Both the position numbers and the translations under genes were made by a program. 64,000 bases of DNA from Candidatus Gastranaerophilales bacterium (GTDB lineage: Bacteria; Cyanobacteriota; Vampirovibrionia; Gastranaerophilales; Gastranaerophilaceae), in assembly GCA_944326565.1 (NCBI GenBank), contig CALVEL010000006.1, forward strand, positions 1 to 64,000, given 5' to 3'. The number at the start of each line of letters is the position of its first letter. Position 1 is the stretch's first letter. Below the pieces are notes generated by a model that saw only the letters and a program-made list of their open reading frames with translations, was not told the origin of the DNA and made no database searches. This document shows positions 57,024 to 64,000 of the stretch, in pieces.

Positions 57024-57401
57024 CTACTTAATTTCAACTGTAGCACCAGCAGCTTCAAGTTGTTTTTTGATAGCTTCAGCATCTTCTTTTTTGATGCCTT
57101 CTTTAACTGGTTTTGGAGCACCATCAACTAAATCTTTAGCTTCTTTTAAGCCAAGACCTGTGATAGCACGAACTTCTTTTAATACAGCGATTTTGTTAGC
57201 GCCTGCATTAGCCAAAATTACGCTTACTTCAGATGCTTCTTCAGCTGCTGTTTCACCAGCTGCTGCAGGAGCTGCTGCTGCAACTGCTACAGGTGCTGCT
57301 GCTGATACACCGAATTTTTCTTCCATAGCTTTTACTAATTCAGCTGCTTCTAATAAAGTTAATTTTTCAATTGATTCTAAAATTGATTCTACGTTACTCA
57401 T
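57024..57401 (-). CDS. rplL: 50S ribosomal protein L7/L12
   Basis: L7/L12 forms the stalk that recruits GTPase factors. N-terminal dimerisation domain ([20 protein letters not shown]), Ala-rich hinge ([20 protein letters not shown] variants) and the CTD with [20 protein letters not shown] and VEIK end. 125 residues. Behind rplJ. Confidence 0.98.
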   Translation of the reverse strand: MSNVESILESIEKLTLLEAAELVKAMEEKFGVSAAAPVAVAAAAPAAAGETAAEEASEVSVILANAGANKIAVLKEVRAITGLGLKEAKDLVDGAPKPVKEGIKKEDAEAIKKQLEAAGATVEIK

Positions 57402-57454
57402 TTTTTTCTCCTTGTATGTTTCTTTTTTATTTTGTACTATAAATTAAGCCGCAA

Positions 57455-57976
57455 TTATGCAGCCTTTTGATCTCTGACTGCTGCCATAGCTCTTGTAAGT
57501 TGAGCCATAACTGCATTGACAGAATTTGCAATACCTGATGCAGGTGAATTGATTGAACCAAGTATTTTTGCAATAAGTTCTTCTTTTGAAGGCAATTTAG
57601 CCAATGCTTCTGTTTCTTGTGCTGATAACAATTTACCATCTAAAGCTGCACCTAAAATTACACCTTTTTTGCTGTCTTTGATGAACTTTGCAACAACTTT
57701 AGCAGGACTTACCTGATCTTCATAACCAAAAGCCAAAGCGATAGGTCCTTTAAATGTATCATTAAGAATTTCAAAATCAGTACCTTTAACGGCAATTTTA
57801 GCTAAAGTATTTTTAGTTACCATATAATCTCCGCCCTCTTTTTGAAGAGCACGTCTTAGATTTGTGATTTCTTCTACTGAATAGCCTTTGTATTCGGTAA
57901 CAACTGCAACTTTAGCCTTTTCTAATTTTGATTTTAGAGCATCTATTTTTTCTGATTTAAATTGTTTTGTTGACAT
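57455..57976 (-). CDS. rplJ: 50S ribosomal protein L10
   Basis: L10 is the base of the L7/L12 stalk. Blocks KVAVVTEYKGYSVEEITNLR, KEGGDYMVTKNTLAKIAVK and GPIALAFGYEDQVSPAKVVA are typical; the C-terminal helix binds L7/L12. 173 residues. AAGGAG precedes the ATG, and an L10-type leader lies upstream. Confidence 0.97.
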   Translation of the reverse strand: MSTKQFKSEKIDALKSKLEKAKVAVVTEYKGYSVEEITNLRRALQKEGGDYMVTKNTLAKIAVKGTDFEILNDTFKGPIALAFGYEDQVSPAKVVAKFIKDSKKGVILGAALDGKLLSAQETEALAKLPSKEELIAKILGSINSPASGIANSVNAVMAQLTRAMAAVRDQKAA

Positions 57977-57984
57977 TGTCAGCT

Positions 57985-58170
57985 CCTTATCTTTTGTATC
58001 GACCTGTTATTTTGGAGGTAAAATCATTTTCATACAAAAAAGATTTTGCGCACCTTAACCGCAAAATCACACGTTATAACTATTTTCGATAAAATCGAAT
58101 ATTCGCCAGTGTAACCTCGATTAGCTGTAATTAACATTTAACGGTAAATACCGACTAATTGTCTGCGGTC
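57985..58170 (-). promoter_or_regulatory. L10-type leader of rplJ-rplL
   Basis: About 190 bases before rplJ on the minus strand contain GACCGCAGACAATTAGTCGG, CGAGGTTACAC-type sequence and two clear hairpins (AATATTCGATTTTATCGAAA and GATTTTGCGG..GCGCAAAATC). This is the arrangement of the ribosomal L10 leader, where the L10(L12)4 complex binds its own mRNA and represses translation. Confidence 0.65.
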
Positions 58171-58216
58171 TATGAGAAAATTCTATATTAAAAAACTTAA
58201 AAAATCAAGCTTAAAC

Positions 58217-59140
58217 TTAATATTTTTTAACTAAAGTCCAAACGTTCTCAGGCTCAGTAGTATCATATACACCTTTTAAATATGCTTCAAATAAGTTTTT
58301 AGACTCCATATAATATCTGTTACAAAAGTTGCCATAGCAAACTATTTCGTTATACAAATTTAATTTAAGTAAAATTTGCAAATCATAATATACATCTTTT
58401 AATAACGCTTTATCGTCAAATGCATCGATTGCTGCGTATGATTTCAAAATATAATTATCCTTGCGAAGCTCTGTGCGCATATCTTCTAAAGCTTTATCAA
58501 CATAATACAAAAGTTTATCAACATGGGTAAAACCTTTTAATGTAACAACCAACTGATCACCGTTTTTAGCAAATTTACAACAAGGAGATTCTTTTATTCT
58601 TGAATACAATTCACAGATTAATTTATCACTCATTTCTTGAGCTTCTTTTGCTTTTTCCTCCTCTGTTCTTCTATCGTCAAGCATACGTCTTTTAACAGCT
58701 AAACGTACTATTAATACAACATTTCTATATGCAAGAATAGCTTGATCAGCCTCTGCACGCAGTTGGGCATTAAATTCATCTTCCTTTTTTGATTTTACTC
58801 TGTCAATTGTTCTTGAAAGTCGTCTTATTGCCGATGCGGAGAATGATTTCATCTGTGAAAGAAATGTAATCACTATAACCAAAAACATTATAAAAAGAAA
58901 CAAAGAACCATCAGTATTATTTGCACCTTTATTTAGAGATTCCTCAAAATATGCATGCATGAAATCAATTATATTATTAGCAACGGGAGTCAAAAATGCA
59001 AGATATTGATAATTAATCAAATCTAAGAACCAATACATAGCAAAAGCTAAAATTATAAAAGTCAAAATGATTTGTCCCATAAAAGACATATCTATAAAAA
59101 TTCTTAAAAACTTTTTAAAAAAATTCAATAACGCAATCAT
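58217..59140 (-). CDS. Membrane protein of unknown function
   Basis: GAGGGA precedes the ATG. Two membrane segments lie in the first 110 residues (FMGQIILTFIILAFAMYWFL and SLFLFIMFLVIVITFLSQM), followed by a basic coiled coil (RRLSRTIDRVKSKKEDEFNA) and a soluble domain with GDQLVVTLKGFTHVDKLLYY and an Asp-rich turn (AIDAFDDKALLKDVYYD). Not recognised. Between panC and the rplJ leader, transcribed the same way. Confidence 0.65.
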   Translation of the reverse strand: MIALLNFFKKFLRIFIDMSFMGQIILTFIILAFAMYWFLDLINYQYLAFLTPVANNIIDFMHAYFEESLNKGANNTDGSLFLFIMFLVIVITFLSQMKSFSASAIRRLSRTIDRVKSKKEDEFNAQLRAEADQAILAYRNVVLIVRLAVKRRMLDDRRTEEEKAKEAQEMSDKLICELYSRIKESPCCKFAKNGDQLVVTLKGFTHVDKLLYYVDKALEDMRTELRKDNYILKSYAAIDAFDDKALLKDVYYDLQILLKLNLYNEIVCYGNFCNRYYMESKNLFEAYLKGVYDTTEPENVWTLVKKY

Positions 59141-59157
59141 TTTTCCCTCTTAATAAA

Positions 59158-60015
59158 CTATTCTTTTAATGATATGTTATCTATCAACCTTACATTACCT
59201 ACTTTTACAGCTATAAAAACTATTGTATCTTCGTCTGCTTTCTTTTTTAATTCCAAATTTTCTTCATCTCTAAATTCAAGATATTCAAGATTATGACAAT
59301 CTTTAAGATAATGATATGCGGTCTCTGTCAAAGCATCAATATCTTTTATACCTGAATTATAGCATGCTTTTATATTAAATAAAATATCTTTTAAAACAAG
59401 AGCATCTTTGTGCTGTTCAGGAGTAAGGTATTTATTTCTCGAACTCATTGCAAGACCGTCATCTTCTCTGATTATAGGACAAGGAACAATTTCTACAGGT
59501 ATACTTAAATCTTTAACCATTTTCTTAATAATAATTAACTGTTGCCGATCCTTTTCTCCAAAAAATGCATAATCAGGCTGAACAATATTAAATAATTTAT
59601 TTACTACAGTACAGACGCCATCAAAATGTCCGACTCTTGATTTTCCGCACAATTTATTTACATAAAAAAACGGAGGAATGACATAAGTTAAAAAATCATT
59701 TGACATAATATGACCTTCCCCGTACATTTCAGCCGGAGACGGAGCAAAAACTATATCAACGCCGGCATCTTCAGCTAATTTTCTATCAGAATCCAGCGTT
59801 CTAGGATATTTTTCATAATCTTCGCCGGGACAGAACTGTATCGGGTTTACAAACACAGAAACGACTGTTTTATCACATTTAGCCACACTTTTTTGTATAA
59901 GACTTAAATGTCCCTTATGGAGAGCACCCATTGTGGGAACCAATCCTATTGTTAGACCATCTTTTTTCCACTCTTTTATTTTTGCTCTTACTTCAGCTAT
60001 TGTATGAAACAACAT
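59158..60015 (-). CDS. panC: Pantothenate synthetase
   Basis: PanC joins pantoate and beta-alanine. The HIGH motif region is TMGALHKGHLSLIQKSVA, and VFVNPIQF, KLFNIVQPDYAFFGEKDRQQ and GLAMSSRNKYLTPEQ match the family. The ATG at 60015 has GAGGTG spaced correctly, giving 285 residues. Close to panB but with one TPR gene between. Confidence 0.97.
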   Translation of the reverse strand: MLFHTIAEVRAKIKEWKKDGLTIGLVPTMGALHKGHLSLIQKSVAKCDKTVVSVFVNPIQFCPGEDYEKYPRTLDSDRKLAEDAGVDIVFAPSPAEMYGEGHIMSNDFLTYVIPPFFYVNKLCGKSRVGHFDGVCTVVNKLFNIVQPDYAFFGEKDRQQLIIIKKMVKDLSIPVEIVPCPIIREDDGLAMSSRNKYLTPEQHKDALVLKDILFNIKACYNSGIKDIDALTETAYHYLKDCHNLEYLEFRDEENLELKKKADEDTIVFIAVKVGNVRLIDNISLKE

Positions 60016-60053
60016 TACTCTCACCTCTTTTTGAAAAAATTATATCACAATTT

Positions 60054-60803
60054 TTAAAAATTATACTGCTTTTTATATTGAGAATATAAATCCTTATAAT
60101 AATTTTTATTTTTATATAAATTTTTTAAGGCTTCACTATCAGGACATAACTCTAATGCTTTTTTATAGTTTTTTTCGAATAAATCTTTTTTACCTGTTTG
60201 TCTGTATATATAAGCTCTTGTTGCATAGTCCCAGCAAGTCGGCTTTTTATTGTTCTGAATTTTTTTATTTATAACCTCATAAGCTATTTTATAATCATCT
60301 TGCAAAATGTAGTTAACTGCAATAATCTGTGACAGTTCTAGCTTTTGACACATATTGATTGCTGACTTATATTCACCTTTTATAGTATATAGACGACATA
60401 ACTGGACTGTCGCAACTTTACTTTCGTTCAAATTCAATGCATCTTCAAACGCTTTAACAGCATTTTGTCCATCTAAAAATACAACATAATGATTTCCCAA
60501 CTCCTCCAATATATTAGCCTTAACTGAAGGAATAACCGAAACTGAAACAGCTAATTTATACAATTGCTCTGCTTGTGATTGCTTAGCATTTTGTGCAAAT
60601 GCCAAAATCCAAAACGGTGTTCCTAAATATAAAATTATAAATGACAATATAGATAGCCAAATTTGAACAGGTGATATTTTAAAAGTTTTTTGTTTATATG
60701 AATTAACAAATACAAAAATCAATACTATTAACAGTAATAAAATTGCAACAAATGATAAAAGAAACATTACAACAACTGTTATAAAAAGGTCATTATTAAT
60801 CAA
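60054..60803 (-). CDS. Membrane-anchored TPR protein
   Basis: TTG start with AGGAG nine bases upstream. Two membrane helices in residues 6-75 (ITVVVMFLLSFVAILLLLIV; IWLSILSFIILYLGTPFWIL) are followed by about four TPR units (ANILEELGNHYVVFLDGQNA; WDYATRAYIYRQTGKKDLFE). It sits between panC and panB, same strand. Partner unknown. Confidence 0.8.
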   Translation of the reverse strand: MINNDLFITVVVMFLLSFVAILLLLIVLIFVFVNSYKQKTFKISPVQIWLSILSFIILYLGTPFWILAFAQNAKQSQAEQLYKLAVSVSVIPSVKANILEELGNHYVVFLDGQNAVKAFEDALNLNESKVATVQLCRLYTIKGEYKSAINMCQKLELSQIIAVNYILQDDYKIAYEVINKKIQNNKKPTCWDYATRAYIYRQTGKKDLFEKNYKKALELCPDSEALKNLYKNKNYYKDLYSQYKKQYNF

Positions 60804-60832
60804 AAATTATTCTCCTATTTTTTTTAAAGCAA

Positions 60833-61633
60833 TCAAAAAATTTCACTTTCAGATGGGAATCTACCATTTTTGACATCAAAATCAAATTTTCTTGCACAAT
60901 CTAAAATTAAAGCCCTCATATCACCGTATTTTCTAGCGAACTTTGGCGTAAATTCACTGTATTTACCAAATACATCATCCGAGACCAAAACCTGAGCATC
61001 ACAATAACGTCCTGCTCCGCAAGAAATTATCGGAATTTCGATATGCTCGGTTATATACTTCGCACTTTCTTCTGGTACCATTTCAAGTACAATAGCAAAT
61101 GCTCCAGCTTTTTGTAACTCTTTAGCTTGAGAAAAAATTTCATCAGCTGCTTCTTTAGTTTTTCCTTGAATTTTATACCCTCCTAGAGTATTCAAAAATT
61201 GTGGAGTAAAGCCCAAATGTCCCATTACGGGAATACCTGTATCAGTAAGTCTTTTCACTACTGATAATATATAATCGCTAAATCCTTCAATTTTTACAGC
61301 ATTAGCACCCTGTCTTATCATATCTCCACAATTTTTAACAGCAGACACAACATCACAATGAAAACTTAAAAAAGGCATATCAGTTACCACTAGCGCTCTT
61401 TTTACGCCTTTAGCAACAGCCTTTGTAAAAATTCTCATCTCTTCTAGCCCTACTGAATGAGTTGTTTCATATCCCAAGGCGACCATTGCTAAACTATCAC
61501 CTACTAATATGACATCTATACCTGCCTCATCTATATATTTAGCTGTTGAGAAATCATAGGCAGTCAATACTGAAAATTTTTCTCCTGATGCTTTTATTTT
61601 TTTTAGAGTATTTATATTTACTTTTTTTATCAT
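60833..61633 (-). CDS. panB: 3-methyl-2-oxobutanoate hydroxymethyltransferase
   Basis: PanB makes ketopantoate, the first step of pantothenate synthesis. Family blocks FSVLTAYDFSTAKYIDEAGI, VILVGDSLAMVALGYETTHS and SFHCDVVSAVKNCGDMIRQG are clear; 266 residues. The ATG overlaps the stop of the yvcK-type gene (TAATG). Confidence 0.96.
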   Translation of the reverse strand: MIKKVNINTLKKIKASGEKFSVLTAYDFSTAKYIDEAGIDVILVGDSLAMVALGYETTHSVGLEEMRIFTKAVAKGVKRALVVTDMPFLSFHCDVVSAVKNCGDMIRQGANAVKIEGFSDYILSVVKRLTDTGIPVMGHLGFTPQFLNTLGGYKIQGKTKEAADEIFSQAKELQKAGAFAIVLEMVPEESAKYITEHIEIPIISCGAGRYCDAQVLVSDDVFGKYSEFTPKFARKYGDMRALILDCARKFDFDVKNGRFPSESEIF

Positions 61634-63000
61634 TAGACTGAAACTTTCTGATTATCATATTCATCAGGTGTTAAGCTTACATTTTTCATGTTTTTATGCT
61701 CTTTTTTAAACCAATAATAAATAGCTCGTGCCACTCTGTTTGAACTGTGTCTTACAAGACCTTCTTTGCTATCTTCTATTAGCTTTTTAGGAAACATTTT
61801 TACACCCAGTTTTTTAATATTTTCATAATCTAATTTTACAGGGTATGAACCAGCTAATTCATACTTTTTCGCAAGGTTTGACGGTATACAATCATTTACT
61901 AATACAGTATCTATTATATTTTTACTATTTGCATGCTGCATAAGAGCCTTTACGTGATCTGATGCGGTAAAATTATCAGTCTCTCCAGGCTGTGTCATTA
62001 TATTACATACATAAATTTTCTTTGCCTTAGATTTAGCAATTTCATTTGATATTTCTTCAATTAAAAGGTTTGGTATTACACTGGTATATAGACTGCCTGG
62101 TCCTAATATTATTAAATCTGCCTCTTTTATTGCAAGAATTACATCTTCTAAAGCTCTACAGTGTCTTGGATCTGTAAAAAGTCTTTTTATTCTGCCATGG
62201 GCTTCAGGAATATTTGATTCACCATGAATTATACGACCATCTTCCATTTCAGCAACAAGCTTCATATCATCTAATGTAGATGGTAATACTCGTCCTCTGA
62301 TTGATAATACATTTGAAGATTCTTTAACAGCTCTTACCATATCTCCAGTTATTGCACACAGAGCAGTTAAAAATAAATTTCCAAAACTGTGACCTTCCAA
62401 CCCTTCTCCTGATTTGAAACGATATTGGAATAATTTTGTAATTAAATCCTCATCATCTGCTAATGCAGCAATACAATTTCTTATATCTCCAGGAGGTAAT
62501 ATTCCCATATCTTCACGCAATCTGCCTGAGCTACCGCCGTCATCTCCGACTGTAACTACTGCCGTTATGTTATTTGTGATATGTTTAATCCCTTTTAAAA
62601 GCATTGAAAGACCTGTACCGCCCCCGACTGCAACTATTTTGGGACCTCTATTAAGCTTGCGGCGTCTGTATAAAGCCTCTAAAATACTTTCATTGCCTTT
62701 TTCTGAATTAAGTCCCAGCATTGATATGTTAGTCTTTTGCCAACCTTTGAAGAATATTCCGGCACCAAACATTACTATTGCGAATGCAACCCACTCTGTA
62801 GATACGTTCATAGCAATTTTTCTTATAAACTGCATTGTATAAAAGACAGGTTTTATATCACATAAAATTAAAAAACCTATAGTCATCATCAATGCACCTA
62901 AAAAAATCATTGCAAACCAACGTTTTACCTGTAGTCCTGGAACTAACCAAGCTGCATCTTTAGGCATTCTCATATTATTTCTAAAATTTTTCATCACCAT
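61633..63000 (-). CDS. YvcK/CofD-like protein with membrane anchor
   Basis: The C-terminal 330 residues are the YvcK-type UDP-sugar/F420-transferase fold: KIVAVGGGTGLSMLLKGIKH, VTVGDDGGSSGRLREDMGI, PPGDIRNCIAAL and ADLIILGPGSLYTSVIPNLL. YvcK proteins link wall precursor and carbon metabolism in other bacteria. The N-terminus has two membrane segments (WFAMIFLGALMMTIGFLILC and EWVAFAIVMFGAGIFFKGWQ). Start at 63000 or the ATG at 62994, the latter better spaced from AAGGA. Confidence 0.93.
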   Translation of the reverse strand: MVMKNFRNNMRMPKDAAWLVPGLQVKRWFAMIFLGALMMTIGFLILCDIKPVFYTMQFIRKIAMNVSTEWVAFAIVMFGAGIFFKGWQKTNISMLGLNSEKGNESILEALYRRRKLNRGPKIVAVGGGTGLSMLLKGIKHITNNITAVVTVGDDGGSSGRLREDMGILPPGDIRNCIAALADDEDLITKLFQYRFKSGEGLEGHSFGNLFLTALCAITGDMVRAVKESSNVLSIRGRVLPSTLDDMKLVAEMEDGRIIHGESNIPEAHGRIKRLFTDPRHCRALEDVILAIKEADLIILGPGSLYTSVIPNLLIEEISNEIAKSKAKKIYVCNIMTQPGETDNFTASDHVKALMQHANSKNIIDTVLVNDCIPSNLAKKYELAGSYPVKLDYENIKKLGVKMFPKKLIEDSKEGLVRHSSNRVARAIYYWFKKEHKNMKNVSLTPDEYDNQKVSV

Positions 63001-63008
63001 TATCCTTA

Positions 63009-63812
63009 TTATTCAACCCAGCCGGATGCATATGCATTTTTATAATTTACCGGCACCGGAGTAATTATCTTTTTTGCCTCTTGTGCTATTTCTATAATAT
63101 TAGGAACTTTATTTGAAAAATGAATAGTATCAGCATTAACTATTGTTTTTCCGCCTTCTCTATTTGTTATTTGAGAATTATATAACAACAATTTCAATCG
63201 GTTTACATTGTCAAATACACTTGAGTTATCTTTCATTGAAAAATCGACAGTACCATCCACATTGTATGTTTTTTCAAGATGAATTTCTTGCGCTATCGGA
63301 AGATTTACATACTCACCTACTTTTTCTGTCACATCTCCTGATGCGCCATAGTATACAAGCCATTTTGAACATTTTTTAATAGCTTTTGCAATGGCACTTG
63401 CAAATTGAAAATCTTCCGCTGCTTGTTTGTACATTGCGCCATGGGGACGCACATGCTCAATTTCCAAATTGAAACTTTTTGCAAATGACATTATTGCTCC
63501 AACTTGATATATAACAAGAGCTTCAATTTCATCTTCGTCCAAATCCATTGCTCGATATCCAAACCCTTGTATATCATCAAATCCAATATGAGCACCTATG
63601 ACAATATTTTTTTCTTTCGCTGAAAGAAGCGCTTTTTGAATTGTAAGAGGATCTCCTGCATGAAATCCGCAAGATATATTTACAGAACTTACATAATCCA
63701 ATAATTCATATTCTGAGGTGTTTTTGTATACACCGAAACTTTGTGCTAAATCACAGTTGAAATCTATATTCTTAATTTGTTTTTTCTCAAATTTTTCTAT
63801 CTGCTGCTGCAT
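63009..63812 (-). CDS. LamB/YcsF (PxpA-like) protein
   Basis: The family signature is FNCDLAQSFGVYK near the N-terminus, with VSSVNISCGFHAGDPLTIQK, VRPHGAMYKQAAED and the C-terminal ITPVPVNYKNAYASGWVE region. PxpA is one subunit of prokaryotic 5-oxoprolinase; the PxpB/PxpC partners are not in the window. 267 residues, GGGAAT before the ATG. Confidence 0.9.
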   Translation of the reverse strand: MQQQIEKFEKKQIKNIDFNCDLAQSFGVYKNTSEYELLDYVSSVNISCGFHAGDPLTIQKALLSAKEKNIVIGAHIGFDDIQGFGYRAMDLDEDEIEALVIYQVGAIMSFAKSFNLEIEHVRPHGAMYKQAAEDFQFASAIAKAIKKCSKWLVYYGASGDVTEKVGEYVNLPIAQEIHLEKTYNVDGTVDFSMKDNSSVFDNVNRLKLLLYNSQITNREGGKTIVNADTIHFSNKVPNIIEIAQEAKKIITPVPVNYKNAYASGWVE

Positions 63813-63910
63813 AGTTATTCCCTTGTAGTAACTGTTTAATACTTTAATTATACTATCAAAATATTTTATTACTACAATCTTTACATAAAATTTACTTGTA
63901 TCTTAGTATT

Positions 63911-63943
63911 AAAAAACACACCGAATAAATCGGTGTGTTTTTT
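63911..63943 (-). terminator. Terminator of the partial gene at the right edge
   Basis: AAAAAACACACCG and CGGTGTGTTTTTT around a seven-base loop, 16 bases past the stop on the minus strand. Confidence 0.8.
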
Positions 63944-63958
63944 CTTTTTCTAATTTAA

Positions 63959-64000
63959 CTATTTTGCTTGATTTTTATTTACAGCTTTAGTTAATCTTGA
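63959..64000 (-). CDS. rpsT: C-terminus of a protein, probably ribosomal protein S20
   Basis: Only 13 residues (SRLTKAVNKNQAK) and the stop are visible; the rest lies right of the window. The pattern matches the S20 C-terminus, which commonly ends '..AARxKSRLxKxLNK..'. The terminator follows directly. Confidence 0.55.
   Translation of the reverse strand, partial: SRLTKAVNKNQAK

Overview
The window is an AT-rich bacterial chromosome segment using the standard bacterial code (TGA is a stop). It reads as a Gram-negative-type, non-photosynthetic relative of the cyanobacteria, most like the gut Melainabacteria/Vampirovibrionia (Gastranaerophilales). The basis is cyanobacteria-like families (an AMIN-domain amidase, DUF3326), many small lineage-type orphans, signal-peptide exported proteins, low GC and no photosynthesis genes. 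That placement is inference; a 16S or marker-gene tree would settle it. Almost everything is core chromosome. The only clear mobile DNA is at the left edge.

Layout. 1-2.2 kb: a Mu/Tn552-type DDE transposase runs off the left edge; its element appears to have inserted into a secreted-protein gene next to tRNA-Arg(ACG). 2.4-9.5 kb: LuxR-type regulator, AMIN amidase, murI, DUF3326 protein, clpP flanked by two coiled-coil orphans, formyl-THF cyclo-ligase, first cobO. 9.5-10.2 kb: decayed pilin-like and small ORFs. 10.2-20.7 kb: HEAT-like protein, ribbon-helix-helix pair, tuf, nusA-rimP, coiled-coil protein, second cobO, and rpsB-tsf behind a structured leader. 20.7-35.8 kb: uvrA, folP, orphan membrane/exported proteins, a radical SAM/zinc-ribbon pair, cdd, ctpA-like protease, HEALH exported protein, TPR protein, FtsB/DivIC-like protein. 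36-46 kb: gltX, rsmH-ftsL-like, a degenerate HD-GYP protein, gyrB, adk, map. 46-51.8 kb: tmk and the rpmG-tRNA-Trp-secE-nusG-rplK-rplA block, coaD. 52-56.5 kb: a two-gene helicase-nuclease unit resembling a rearranged AddAB. 57-64 kb: rplJL with an L10-type leader, panC, panB, yvcK, pxpA-like, and the end of a gene that looks like rpsT.

The translation genes (rpsB-tsf, tuf, rplKA, rplJL, rpmG, gltX, two tRNAs, and the likely rpsT end) and the envelope/division genes (amidase, murI, FtsB- and FtsL-like, rsmH) are spread over several short operons instead of the usual long clusters. Several ends are marked by clear hairpin-plus-U terminators. The most interesting items are the AddAB-like unit with two helicase halves in one chain and a separate iron-sulfur-type nuclease; the rpsB leader with a possible pseudoknot; the inactive-looking HD-GYP protein; a possible short terminator-ended sRNA near 51.5 kb; and a set of orphan proteins sharing a short N-terminal hydrophobic-x-Phe-(Ser/Thr/Gly) motif.
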